DNA of 44,723 nt from Acidobacteriota bacterium (GCA_003224715.1 QHZP01000008.1:10832-55554), one strand, 5' to 3'. Positions 13,041 through 22,708 are shown, counted from the first letter of the stretch. Notes: generated by a model not told the origin, from the letters alone. A program made the numbers and translations.

Positions 13041-13162
13041 TATCTCCTGAGTCAAAAGCAAGGCTATTGACCCTGTTTTTCTTGATTTTTCAGTTCCGCT
13101 GAGGGCATTATTGGATAGGCTCCTTGTCTCATTTGTGGATCCTCTCATAGAGGAGGCTACCT

Positions 13163-13617
13163 ATGAAAAAATCATCCTGGGTCTTGTTGCTAGCGGTTGT
13201 GGGCCTTGCTCTTCTTCTCGAGGCTGATTTCTCAGCTGCACCATCTCAGGCCGCGTCGAAGTCAGCCACCAAGAAGTGAGCTATCCTTTGGGCACCTGCA
13301 GAGCTCAAATGGACCGATATTCGCGATCTAAAGGAGGCCAAGCAAGCCATACTTTGGGCGATCCTAACAGGGGAGCTCATGGAGTGCTTGTCAAGTTCCC
13401 TGCGGGAACTGAAGTCCCGTTTCATACGCATAGCCACGAGGGAAGGGGCGTCGTCATGTCAGGTACTCTGGTGATTTCCCTTGAGGGCCAAACTCCAAAG
13501 GAGCTACGACCAGGCTCTTATTTCTTCGTTCCTGCTGGCCTGAAATACGAGAGAATGTGCAAATCAGGAGTGACCATTGTCTGTTTCTTGATCACTCCCC
13601 AGGAGCCTTTGACATAA
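13163..13617 (+). pseudogene. Secreted cupin-domain protein, disrupted by an in-frame TGA and a 1-nt frameshift
   Basis: MKKSSWVLLLAVVGLALLLEADFSAAPSQAASKSATKK*AILWAPAELKWTDIRDLKEAKQAILW then (frame change at GGG 13356-13358) GDPNRGAHGVLVKFPAGTEVPFHTHSHEGRGVVMSGTLVISLEG. RBS AGGAGG at 13151. Confidence 0.75.
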
Positions 13618-14023
13618 ATATCATGGAAGCGACGGCTACAAAGAAGTAGTCTTGCCATTCGTTGCTTTGCGCTTGATCGGTAAGGGGAATGCCTGCGTCC
13701 ATGCTGCGAGGAAGGAGCAGGTTCTATCCGCAGCCGAGCAAGGATCGTCTGGTGTGTGCAACTGCCATGCTCAACGGGTTGATCACACCAAACCCAAAAC
13801 CGACTCGGCTTCGGCCCCGCCTGGTACCTGACTCCCGGGCGGAGTTGTGGGAGACCTGGCTGCCGGACGGGAGTTTTTGACTCGCCTGGTGCGGTTCCGG
13901 CTCTCTCAGTCTTTTCCGAGCTTATCAAAGGAGCTAACAGCCTGGCGTAGACAACAGCAACTGGATTCCTGCTCCAGATCAAGAGTAACATTTCATGATA
14001 AACAGCGAAGAAAGAGGTGTGCA

Positions 14024-14542
14024 ATGACTTCCAAATCTGGCGTCAGAAGGTCCTTGGAGGATCGAGTCGTCCTGTGTGCTGATTGCAATGCCAATCGCAC
14101 ATTGTCAGTTTCTACTTCTGGGAATCTGGTTTGCTCGACCTGTGGGTCCGATAACTGGATGTATCAGCCAATCACCGCCATTGTAAAGGAAACTGTTTCC
14201 ATTAAAGGAGAGCTAAACGTCGAAGAGGATCTCACGATCGACGGGTGTGTGAAAGGGCGGATCGAACTGAAGGACCATACTCTCTGGATTAGTCCGAATG
14301 GGAAAGTTCTCGACGCTCAAATCCATGCAGGCAGCGTGATCATTGCAGGAAACGTGACTGGGGATATTTCTGCCAGCAAGATGGTGGAAATTCAAGCGTC
14401 AGGGTCAGCGGCGGGCAATATTAGATGCCCACGAATTTCGATTGCTGACGGCGCCAGGTTCAAGGGAAGCATCGATACGGAGACAAAGGAAGACACCGGC
14501 GCTAGACCAGATTTGTCAAAGACGGCCGTGGCTCATCTTTAG
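14024..14542 (+). CDS. Bactofilin with N-terminal zinc-ribbon-like module (CxxC...CxxC)
   Basis: Internal ATG at 14024 with AGAGGTG RBS preferred over the longer ORF from 13847. VVLCADCNAN...LVCSTCGSDNW followed by bactofilin repeat core (VSIKGELNVEEDLTIDGCVKGRIEL...GDISASKMVEIQASGSAAGNI). Confidence 0.88.
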   Translation: MTSKSGVRRSLEDRVVLCADCNANRTLSVSTSGNLVCSTCGSDNWMYQPITAIVKETVSIKGELNVEEDLTIDGCVKGRIELKDHTLWISPNGKVLDAQIHAGSVIIAGNVTGDISASKMVEIQASGSAAGNIRCPRISIADGARFKGSIDTETKEDTGARPDLSKTAVAHL

Positions 14543-15345
14543 GCTCATTTGCGAGTTTGAGTAGATTGAAATGCCTTTGAAGACTTAGGGACCGAACTAT
14601 TCTTCACGCCAAACTTATTGGCCAAAACGCAGAACGACCCGCCGCAAAGTTGAAATTGTCAGAGAAACCAAGCGTGGCGGCCCCTGACCCGACAAGAGGG
14701 AGTGGTCCCAACCAGGGTGGTAAGTTTGTTTAGAATCAAGGTAATTGACTGAGAACGAAATGTCGAGCGATGTAATACTTCTGCATCCGGAGACGGTTCG
14801 CGGGAAAACATACTGCTGTTCCTGTAACCGTCCCACAAGAATCGAAGACTCATTTATCGTAGACGGAATGAATCACCGGGAAAGGTGCTTTTGCCCAGAT
14901 TGTCTAGATTACTTTTTGGATTTTGCCTTTCGGGTCATTGCGCCTTTGGCGATTGACTGGTCGAGAGCGCAGGCCCAGCCTATCGCCGCCGTTGTAAAGG
15001 ACACTGTTTCCGTCAAAGGGGAGCTGATCGTCCAAGAAGATCTTACCATCGAGGGTCGTGTGAAAGGGCGGATCGAACTGAAGGACCATACCCTCTGGAT
15101 TAGTCCGAATGGGAAAGTTCTCGACGCTCAAATCCATGCAGGCAGTGTGATCATTGCAGGAAAGATGAGTGGGGACATTTCGGCTAGCGAAATGGTGGAA
15201 ATTAAAGCCTCAGGGTCGGCGGCGGGCAATATTAAATGCCCACGAATTTCGATTGCTGATGGCGCTCAGTTCAAGGGAAGCATCGATACAGAGACAAAGG
15301 AAGACACCAGCGCTAGACCGGATTTGTCAAGGGCCGCCGTAGCTC
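14170..15345. repeat. Tandem duplication of the bactofilin core (about 14170-14535 versus 14980-15345)
   Basis: Long near-identical DNA stretch: TCTGGATTAGTCCGAATGGGAAAGTTCTCGACGCTCAAATCCATGCAGGCAG in both copies, plus a shared 3' end (CACGAATTTCGATTGCTGA...GACAAAGGAAGACACC). Confidence 0.9.
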
Positions 15346-15353
15346 GCCTTTAG
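14760..15353 (+). CDS. Bactofilin paralogue with a different N-terminal Cys-rich module
   Basis: TYCCSCNRPTRIED...RCFCPDCLDYF then a bactofilin core nearly identical to the upstream gene. A TTG at 14745 is an alternative start. Confidence 0.88.
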   Translation: MSSDVILLHPETVRGKTYCCSCNRPTRIEDSFIVDGMNHRERCFCPDCLDYFLDFAFRVIAPLAIDWSRAQAQPIAAVVKDTVSVKGELIVQEDLTIEGRVKGRIELKDHTLWISPNGKVLDAQIHAGSVIIAGKMSGDISASEMVEIKASGSAAGNIKCPRISIADGAQFKGSIDTETKEDTSARPDLSRAAVARL

Positions 15354-15541
15354 TTGACGCTCTTTTGCAAGTTTTGAATGGGATCGAAAAACGCGCCTCT
15401 GAGGGTTTAGTCGCCGAGCCCTCGGCCAACGCCGCCCTGAGGCTTGCTGGTTTACCGGTCAACTCGTGTCAATTTACCAAAAGCTAGAAGGGCTCCATGT
15501 CTTGCTTAATCGGGCTTGAATCATTAAACTAGGGCTCGCTT

Positions 15542-16090
15542 ATGCGAGTTCTGGCGACGGCAGGGAAAATTTATTCGGGTTTGCTGGCACTGGCCTTAAC
15601 TTGGATTTACTTTCAGGACCGGTTGAAATGGACTCTCTTTACTCCCCTCAGTGAGGAGAGGTTGGCTCGTGATCTGCTCGCAGGCCTGGCGGTTGCTGTC
15701 TTTGTTATTTGCCTGTCCCTATTCGCCAGTAGGAATTTCGCTTGGGCTCAATTGCTGGAGGACGAATTCAGTAAAGTCCTGGTGCCGCTCCCAGTGTGGG
15801 AAATACTGGCCCTCGCGCTTTTGAGTGGATTGGTCGAAGAGATCCTTTTCCGTGGCGCTATCCAGCCGGCTTTCGGGCTTGTCTCAACGAGCTTGCTTTT
15901 TGGGCTGGCCCACATCATTCCGCGCAGAGCCTTTCTGCCCTGGTCAGCCTATGCAGTGTTTGCGGGATTTCTCTTCGGCAGCTTGTTTGAACTGACCCAT
16001 AATCTCCTTCCGGTGATCGTGGCCCATTCTGTCAGCAATTTCGTGCTGATTCTTGTCCTAAATCGGCGCAAGACCGTGCAGACGGTTTGA
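15542..16090 (+). CDS. CPBP family intramembrane metalloprotease
   Basis: Multi-TM protein with LVEEILFRGAIQ (EExxxR), FGLAHIIPR and VIVAHSVSNF motifs. Confidence 0.88.
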   Translation: MRVLATAGKIYSGLLALALTWIYFQDRLKWTLFTPLSEERLARDLLAGLAVAVFVICLSLFASRNFAWAQLLEDEFSKVLVPLPVWEILALALLSGLVEEILFRGAIQPAFGLVSTSLLFGLAHIIPRRAFLPWSAYAVFAGFLFGSLFELTHNLLPVIVAHSVSNFVLILVLNRRKTVQTV

Positions 16091-16251
16091 GTTGGAGACA
16101 GGATTTTTGTGACAGACCAGAGTTTATCTCCTCATCTGCTCTGGTCCCCGCCGTAGTGGGAAGTGGAGGAGGTTCGCCAGGACCAGCGTGAATTCCAGGG
16201 ATAAGAAGACTGAAGTCTATATTACGACGTTTTCGGGAGGGAACCGAACGT

Positions 16252-17439
16252 TTGCGAATTAAATTCCTGTTTCCGACGCTGATAATCGTTGTTTTATTTT
16301 CTGCGGTTATCCTTCTTTGGATTCCGTGGCAGGTTGAGAATTTGCTAAAGATCGAATTGACTCAAAGGGGCAAACTAGCTGCCGAGACACTGGACAAATC
16401 GGCCCTCGGAGCTCTCGTGGTTCAAGACCAGAGAGCCTTGAATCAATTGGCCAAGGGATTTATTAGTTCCAATGAAATCCTCTTCGTCCTGATCCTGGAT
16501 AAAGACGGCCAAAATCTGGCTGATAGTGGCATCGAGAAAAAAGACTATTCAGTGATTGAAAGGCATCTACCTGAAATCATCAAAGCGGAGACGGATCTAG
16601 TAACCACCGACCAATGGCCCTCGACGGGAGATTCCTTCTTTCACATTGCCCGTCCGGTTTTCTATGAGCAGCTACGCATCGGGACCATCGTGCTTGGAAT
16701 CTCGGCCCGCTGGGCATCTTTGGCGCTGACGCAGTTGCGCCTGCAACTGGGATTTCTTTGCGGAGCCATTCTGTTCTTGGGTGTCTGCCTGCCGCTCCTG
16801 GCTGCCAGATCGTTGTCCCGGCCTCTGCAGAAGATTGCTGCCGGCATTGCCAATCAATCCAATCAGCAGCTTGAGATGCTGGCTGGCAATGTGCATGAGT
16901 TTAACCAGTTGGTTGAAGGTATTGAGAAAGCCAAGAATTTGTTTACCAGTTCTCTCAGTGAGCTGGAACGGCAAAAATTGGAATTGGAAACAGAGCTGGC
17001 AAAAAGGCACGAAGAAAACAGCAGCCTGTCCTCACGACTCGGTGCCGTTACGAAACAAGCTGAGAGCCTACAAGACAAAATGACGACTCTGCAATCTCAC
17101 TCCGGGCATCTGAGTAAGCTGTTGCCTCTGGTTCAATTCGCAACTGGCATTGCTCCGGAAATTGATAGCTCTATGCAGCATATCAGTCGCAGCGCGGACC
17201 AACTGCGCGAAGATTTGGACCGCCTGCGGAATCTCCTGGCGCTTTACGAAAAGGCTTCTCCTCTGGTTCCCGAAGACAGGGAAGTCATCCGGCAGTACAA
17301 GAGCTTTATCAACTACGAGCAAATCAGGCAATCAATGGACGAACTCGTCACCACCATTCGGGGTGGAGCCGACTGGGCTGAGCAGCTGGCGGATCTTCTA
17401 AAGCAAATCTCCGTGGGCGATTTGACCAAAGCCAAATAA
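16252..17439 (+). CDS. Membrane sensor with HAMP-like segment and degenerate histidine-kinase dimerisation region, no ATPase domain
   Basis: TM-periplasmic-TM, ARSLSRPLQKIAAGI HAMP-like segment, coiled coil, then LVQFATGIAPEIDSSMQHISRSADQLREDLDRLRNLLALYEK...LADLLKQIS, resembling GIAHEINNP-type DHp regions but with PE in place of HE. TTG start. Confidence 0.7.
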   Translation: MRIKFLFPTLIIVVLFSAVILLWIPWQVENLLKIELTQRGKLAAETLDKSALGALVVQDQRALNQLAKGFISSNEILFVLILDKDGQNLADSGIEKKDYSVIERHLPEIIKAETDLVTTDQWPSTGDSFFHIARPVFYEQLRIGTIVLGISARWASLALTQLRLQLGFLCGAILFLGVCLPLLAARSLSRPLQKIAAGIANQSNQQLEMLAGNVHEFNQLVEGIEKAKNLFTSSLSELERQKLELETELAKRHEENSSLSSRLGAVTKQAESLQDKMTTLQSHSGHLSKLLPLVQFATGIAPEIDSSMQHISRSADQLREDLDRLRNLLALYEKASPLVPEDREVIRQYKSFINYEQIRQSMDELVTTIRGGADWAEQLADLLKQISVGDLTKAK

Positions 17440-17450
17440 CTCTGCACCGC

Positions 17451-18711
17451 GTGAGACGATTCCCCTTCCCTTCCCACCTCTTTCCTGCCGTCCAATGGCA
17501 ACGAAACCAGCTTGCAGTAACCGTCTCTGCTTCTCTCATTTTCGTCGGCTTTACCCTGGTAATGCCGTTCCTGCCTCTTTATATTCAAATGCTCGGAGTC
17601 CCCACTCAAGCGCAGCTAGCTAGCCCTATGGGCCGGAGTGGTCTTAGGGGTTAGCCCTTTACTCGCTTCTATAGTTGGTCCAATGTGGGGAAGAATGGCA
17701 GACCGCTACGGTCTCAAGATCATGGCTGTCCGCATTTCCCTGGTGCTTTTCCTGATCTGGTTCTTCACCGGTTTCGCGCAAAACGTCTACCACCTTTTCT
17801 TCTTGCGAATTCTGCTCGGGATTTTCGGCGGTTTCAACACTTTTTCGATCTCTTTAGTCACCCAGCTATGCCCTCAAGAGAAGGTAGGAAGAGCGATTGG
17901 AACACTACAAGCGACTCAAATCTTCAGCGCGGCTGTCGGTCCTTTTTTTGGAGGTGTCCTGGCAGGCTGGATTGGTATTCGACGAACCTTTTTGGCTACA
18001 TCCTTCATGTGTTTGCTTAGCTTAATATTGTTTCTGGTTCTTTATAAAGACAAGCCCCTCCCCCTAAAATCCTCTGACAGCCCAGCCCCTAGAAAACAAC
18101 ATCATAGCTTTAGAAATTTGATGTCTCTGCCAAACTTCACCGTGCTGGCGATTCTCCTGTTTGTGATCACAACAGTCGATCGAGGTTTTGGGCCGGTCAT
18201 CCCCCTATTTGTGATGAAGCTCACTTCTAATGCGGAGCAGGCAGCTCGCAAGGCCGGGATCATCATTTCGTTGGCAGCCTTCGGGGAGAGTTTTTCTGCC
18301 TGGTATTCGGGTAGGAGGATATCCAAAGTTTCACCCAAACAATTTCTCCTGTTCCGTTTGGCCCAAGGGGGGCTTGTTTCGCTGGTATTGAGTTTCGCCG
18401 GCACAGTCTCGCAGCTGCTGTGGTTGCGCTTGCTACTAGCTCTGCTGGCTGGCGGAACGTTAACCATTGCCTACACGCTGGCCAGCCGGGTCATTCCTGA
18501 AAGTGATCGCGCGGCGGCTTTTGGTCTATTGTCAAGCTTCGCCATGCTCGGCGGTGCAGCCGGACCGTTGCTGGGCGGCCTGTTGACATCGATTGATATC
18601 CGGATGGTCTTTGTAGCCAACACGGTTTTTTATGGACTCTTGTCAGGTCTGGTCTTCAAATACATCTCTACAGGAATTGATCAAATCAATCGGCCCGTTA
18701 CTTACCCATGA
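17451..18711 (+). pseudogene. MFS transporter, frame disrupted by a CTAG tandem duplication
   Basis: Frame 1 (17451-17654) ends ...LPLYIQMLGVPTQAQLAS; frame 2 (17638-18711) continues VVLGVSPLLASIVGPMWGRMADRYGLK. Removing one CTAG at 17616-17623 gives QAQLALWAGVVLGVSPLLAS. Confidence 0.85.
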
Positions 18712-19120
18712 ATTGCAGGATAACCTCTCGGCGGCGAGGACGGTTGTCGAAGTCGACCAGAACAATCTGTTGCCAGGCGCCGGTTAGAAGCTTCTTTGCT
18801 TTGAAAGGCAAATGCAGCGAAGCACCCAGTAAGGCAGCCCGAATGTGAGAAAATCCATTGCCGTCGCCCCACCGCGCGTTGTGGGCGTAGTGGGCGTCCT
18901 GAGGAGCCAAACGTTCAAAGGTGGATTTCAAATCTTCGATGCAACCCGATTCGTATTCGATGGTTGTCAGTCCGGCAGTGGAACCAGGGACAAAGATGGT
19001 GACAGAGCCCTCTGCTATATCGCTGACCAAACTCAAGGCGGATTTCACTTTATCGGTAATATCGATGACATCGCAAAAGCCCTTGGTCGATATGTGAATA
19101 TGCTTAGTTTCAACTGTCAT
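18698..19120 (-). CDS. YjbQ/UPF0047 family (secondary thiamine-phosphate synthase)
   Basis: MTVETKHIHISTKGFCDVIDIT...VFVPGSTAGLTTIEYE...HARWGDGNGFSHIRAALLG...WQQIVLVDFDNRPRRREV. Internal ATG chosen over the ORF start at 19198. Confidence 0.9.
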   Translation of the reverse strand: MTVETKHIHISTKGFCDVIDITDKVKSALSLVSDIAEGSVTIFVPGSTAGLTTIEYESGCIEDLKSTFERLAPQDAHYAHNARWGDGNGFSHIRAALLGASLHLPFKAKKLLTGAWQQIVLVDFDNRPRRREVILQFMGK

Positions 19121-19204
19121 GATGTCTAAGCTCAAGGCGTTCTCTGACCAGCGACCAGTCGCCCACTCAATAGGTCCAAAGCCGCAGACGGCGCCCAAGA
19201 AACA

Positions 19205-20086
19205 TCAGCGACCGGGGTTTACATAGCTGTATTGCCCATGACAAATAAATCTGGCCGGTCCTTTTAGGCAAAGCGAGTCATTGGCTTGCCAAGAAATCTC
19301 CAGACTCCCGCCCAGAGTATGCACTTTGACCTCGCGGGACGTATAGCCATTGAGGACTGAAGCAACCACCGCAGCACAAGAGCCTGTTCCAGAAGCATGG
19401 GTTTTGCCCACTCCCCTTTCCCAGAAACGAACCTCAATTTCCTGCCGGTTCCTCACCTGGATGAATTCCACGTTGGTTCTGTTGGGGAACGCTGGGTGCG
19501 TTTCAATTCGACTGCCCAATCGTTCCCAATCCATAGCGCCAAAATCATCTAGGAAAATGGAGCAATGGGGGTTTCCCATTGAGGTAATCGTCACCTGGTA
19601 GACCTTATCTCCTAAGGCCAGATCGAAACCAACCAACGAATCGGGTTCAGAATCAAGATTGAGCGGTATATGATTCCGATCCAAAATAGGGCTTCCCATC
19701 CCCACTTCAAAAAAATATTCCGGCGGCGTGGAATGAGTCAACTCAACTTCCTTCAAACCGGCTCGCGTCTCGACTCGCAATGGATTATGGCTGTGTAACC
19801 CATGATGCCATAAATAAGCCGCCAGACAACGCAAACCATTTCCTGAGAGTTCAGCTTCACTACCATCCGCATTGAAAATCCGCATGCTGAAATCAGCTCT
19901 GGCGGAGGGAGTGATCGAATGGAATAGAATGAGGCCATCTGCACCCACTCCGAAACAGCGGTTGGATATCTTCTGGGCCAAGTCGAAACAGAGGTTCTCA
20001 TCTAATGACTCAGTTTCGATCACAATGAAATCGTTACCGAGACCTTCCAGCTTGGAAAATGGGATAAGCTCAAGGCACTGTTTCAC
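19205..20086 (-). CDS. dapF: Diaminopimelate epimerase
   Basis: FSKLEGLGNDFIVIE, ELSGNGLRCLAAYL and HASGTGSCAAVVAS (both catalytic Cys). Confidence 0.95.
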   Translation of the reverse strand: MKQCLELIPFSKLEGLGNDFIVIETESLDENLCFDLAQKISNRCFGVGADGLILFHSITPSARADFSMRIFNADGSEAELSGNGLRCLAAYLWHHGLHSHNPLRVETRAGLKEVELTHSTPPEYFFEVGMGSPILDRNHIPLNLDSEPDSLVGFDLALGDKVYQVTITSMGNPHCSIFLDDFGAMDWERLGSRIETHPAFPNRTNVEFIQVRNRQEIEVRFWERGVGKTHASGTGSCAAVVASVLNGYTSREVKVHTLGGSLEISWQANDSLCLKGPARFICHGQYSYVNPGR

Positions 20087-20114
20087 AATACGATGTGGAA
20101 TCGATTTACAATAC

Positions 20115-20212
20115 TCTTACTCGATCAGTCGGCGAAAAGCCGAGCACGGCAGGAGTACGAGTACGAATAGAAATGAAATGCGCGCTCGTAATTACGAAAG
20201 CTCAGAAAGAAG
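20115..20212. repeat. Imperfect dispersed repeat, copy 2
   Basis: TTACTCGATCAGTCGGCGAAAAGCCGAGCACGGCAGGAGTACGAGTACGAATAGAAATGAAATGCG... matches copy 1 (12486-12583); overlaps the 3' end of the PfkB gene. Confidence 0.5.
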
Positions 20213-21119
20213 CATCAACTTCAAAGTGAGTCAAATTCTTGAACTCACGATACCGTTGTTGAATTTCGGAGGGCTGCAACCTTTTGAGGCGATTTAGACT
20301 GAAATCTTCAACATTGAAAGAAGCCATGACCGAACCAAAAATCACCGCCTTGCGAATGGTCTGCTCATCCAAACTCCCGGCTTTGGCAAGATAACCCACA
20401 AATCCCCCGGCAAAACTGTCACCCGCGCCAGTGGGATCAAATACCTCTTCCAACGGAAAGGCCGGAGCGCCGAAAATAGACCCATCCATAAACATGGCAA
20501 CGCCATATTCTCCTTTTTTTACCACCAGGGTCTTGGGCCCCCAGGAACGAATCCTCCGGGCTGCCTTGGTCAGGTTTGGCTCGTTTGTCAACATTCGAGC
20601 TTCCGCGTCATTAATAATCAGGATATCGACGAACTCAATGGTCTTTTTCAGTTCATCCAGTTTCGATTGGATCCAGTAGTTCATGGTGTCGCAGGCCACA
20701 AACCTCGGTTTGTTGACTTGCCTAAGAACTTCGCGTTGCAACACGGGGTCAATATTCCCTAAAAACACATACTCTGAGTTGCGGTACCTTTCGGGAATCT
20801 CCGGCAGAAAGTTCTCAAAGACGTTAAGTTGTGTTTCCAGCGTTTTGGCTTCATTCAAAGCAAATCCGTATTCGCCGGCCCAACGGAAAGTTCGACCAGG
20901 GACTCGCTTTAGCCCACCAGTATCAACGGAGAAACTCTTGAAGAGATCCAGGTATTGATCACCAAAATCTTCACCCACCACGGCGACCAGATTGACGGGA
21001 GAAAAGAAACTAGCGGCAATTGAGAAATAGGAGGCTGACCCGCCCAGAATCTCTTTGGCCTCACCAAAGGGCGTTTTCACGGAATCAAAAGCTACAGAGC
21101 CAACAACAAGAATAGACAT
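20202..21119 (-). CDS. PfkB/ribokinase-family sugar kinase
   Basis: LVVGSVAFDSVKTP, GGSASYFSIAASFF, C-terminal FDPTGAGDSFAGGFVGYL (PfkB signature 2). Confidence 0.9.
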   Translation of the reverse strand: MSILVVGSVAFDSVKTPFGEAKEILGGSASYFSIAASFFSPVNLVAVVGEDFGDQYLDLFKSFSVDTGGLKRVPGRTFRWAGEYGFALNEAKTLETQLNVFENFLPEIPERYRNSEYVFLGNIDPVLQREVLRQVNKPRFVACDTMNYWIQSKLDELKKTIEFVDILIINDAEARMLTNEPNLTKAARRIRSWGPKTLVVKKGEYGVAMFMDGSIFGAPAFPLEEVFDPTGAGDSFAGGFVGYLAKAGSLDEQTIRKAVIFGSVMASFNVEDFSLNRLKRLQPSEIQQRYREFKNLTHFEVDASF

Positions 21120-21417
21120 ACGAGATTCTAGTCATTCCGGTCAGCCTGGTTTCGATCATCCATAATCCGCTTCAAAATCACCAGTTAATGCCCCTGGTCG
21201 ACCTATAATTCTGAGTCATGCCGTCCTCTTACTCCTGCTATGTCTGAAACTTCAAACCAGGGTAAGAGCACAAAGACGAGCAAGAGCAAGATTTTTTCAA
21301 TAGGGAAGCTTACACAGTTCCGGACCGGGTATGAATGTTGCTAAAACTTTGCTGAAAACGGAATCCATTGCCCTTGCATTAATGGCGAAACGAACATCGT
21401 AGCGGGTCTCACGAAAC

Positions 21418-22281
21418 TTACTGAATATATTTCCCGATCAGCAGCTTCAATTTCTCTCGGGTGGTTGCCGGAATCTTTGTACCGTCTGTCAGGATCGCGG
21501 ACTTCAAAGCTGAACCGCATTTGCAGGGCCGTTCGCCGTTCAATTGTCGCACGGTTTCACGAATCAAGCGTTGGGCGTTCTCGCTGTTTCGGTTTAGAAC
21601 TGCAATAACCTGGTCGACAGTTACGGCCTCATGCCCTGGATGCCAGCAGTCATAGTCGGTGACCAGAGCCATGGTGACATAGCAGATCTCGGCTTCCCGA
21701 GCCAGCTTGGCCTCTTGAAGGTTAGTCATTCCGATTATGTCCATATTCCAACTGCGATAAACATTTGATTCCGCCACTGTGGAAAATGCCGGGCCTTCCA
21801 TACACAAATAGGTACCACCTCGCTTAACCGTCACTCCCGACGCTTTCCCAGCCTTCACGAGCTTATCAGAAAGATGGGGACAAACAGGATGAGCGAAACT
21901 CACGTGAACCACCAATCCTTCTCCAAAAAAGGTCGAGATACGACCACAAGTTCGATCGAAAAACTGATCGGGTACTAAGATATCAAGTGGTTTATGTTCT
22001 TCTTTCAAAGAACCAACTGCGCTGGCCGAAATAATTCTCTCCACGCCCAGTTTTTTCATGGCATAGATATTGGCACGAAAGTTCAACTCAGAAGGCAGGA
22101 TGTAGTGGCCGCGGCCATGACGGGCGAGAAAGGCAATTCGCTTCCCTTCCAGAGTGCCCGTAACAAAATTATCGGACGGTCTCCCAAACGGCGTCTCCAG
22201 GCTTATTTCCTTGAGATCGGCCAATCCTGCCATCTGATAAAGCCCGCTTCCACCGATGATCCCAATAGAAATTTTTTCCAA
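21418..22281 (-). CDS. mtnP: S-methyl-5'-thioadenosine phosphorylase
   Basis: [67 protein letters not shown]. Confidence 0.93.
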   Translation of the reverse strand: MEKISIGIIGGSGLYQMAGLADLKEISLETPFGRPSDNFVTGTLEGKRIAFLARHGRGHYILPSELNFRANIYAMKKLGVERIISASAVGSLKEEHKPLDILVPDQFFDRTCGRISTFFGEGLVVHVSFAHPVCPHLSDKLVKAGKASGVTVKRGGTYLCMEGPAFSTVAESNVYRSWNMDIIGMTNLQEAKLAREAEICYVTMALVTDYDCWHPGHEAVTVDQVIAVLNRNSENAQRLIRETVRQLNGERPCKCGSALKSAILTDGTKIPATTREKLKLLIGKYIQ

Positions 22282-22309
22282 GGCCTCTCCTCAGAAGATA
22301 CCAGCGGCT

Positions 22310-22708
22310 CTACTGTTTTTCCTCTACGAATTCAATTAAAACTCCATGAGTCGATTTCGGATGGAGGAAGGCAACTTTTCGATTTTCCAGCCCACGACAT
22401 GGAACGGCGTCCAGAACCTGGACGCTAGTACCCTCCAGCTGTTGTAACTTCTCGGCCAGATTTCTCACTTGAAAACAAAGATGATGAATACCTTCTCCCC
22501 GTTTGTCCAGGAATTTGCGAATTGGAGAGAGGGGATCGGTCGGTTCAAGTAACTCGAGAGAGTATTCCCCCAACGGCATGACCGCTACTCGAACCTTTTG
22601 ATGATCAATTGTAACTATGTCTGCCAGGGAAAAACCCAGGCCTGACTGGTAAGTCTTCAGGGCCTCTTCGATGGAATTGACCGCAATACCAATATGATCG
22701 AGCCTCAT
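22310..22708 (-). CDS. mce: Methylmalonyl-CoA epimerase
   Basis: RLDHIGIAVNSIEEAL, GEGIHHLCFQV, VLIEFVEE glyoxalase-fold motifs; adjacent to meaB. Confidence 0.92.
   Translation of the reverse strand: MRLDHIGIAVNSIEEALKTYQSGLGFSLADIVTIDHQKVRVAVMPLGEYSLELLEPTDPLSPIRKFLDKRGEGIHHLCFQVRNLAEKLQQLEGTSVQVLDAVPCRGLENRKVAFLHPKSTHGVLIEFVEEKQ

Noticed and set aside
13277-13279. TGA in the cupin gene as selenocysteine or programmed readthrough
   Set aside because: A second frameshift lies 80 nt downstream, the position matches no redox motif, and no SECIS-like structure is evident; a pseudogene or sequence error is simpler.
13518-14024. 168-aa minus-strand ORF between the cupin and bactofilin genes
   Set aside because: Overlaps the supported cupin coding frame and has low-quality composition; no motif.
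17638-18711. MFS ORF as a complete gene starting at GTG 17638
   Set aside because: It would begin mid-transporter; the first TM and LPLYI motif sit in the preceding frame 4 nt out of register.
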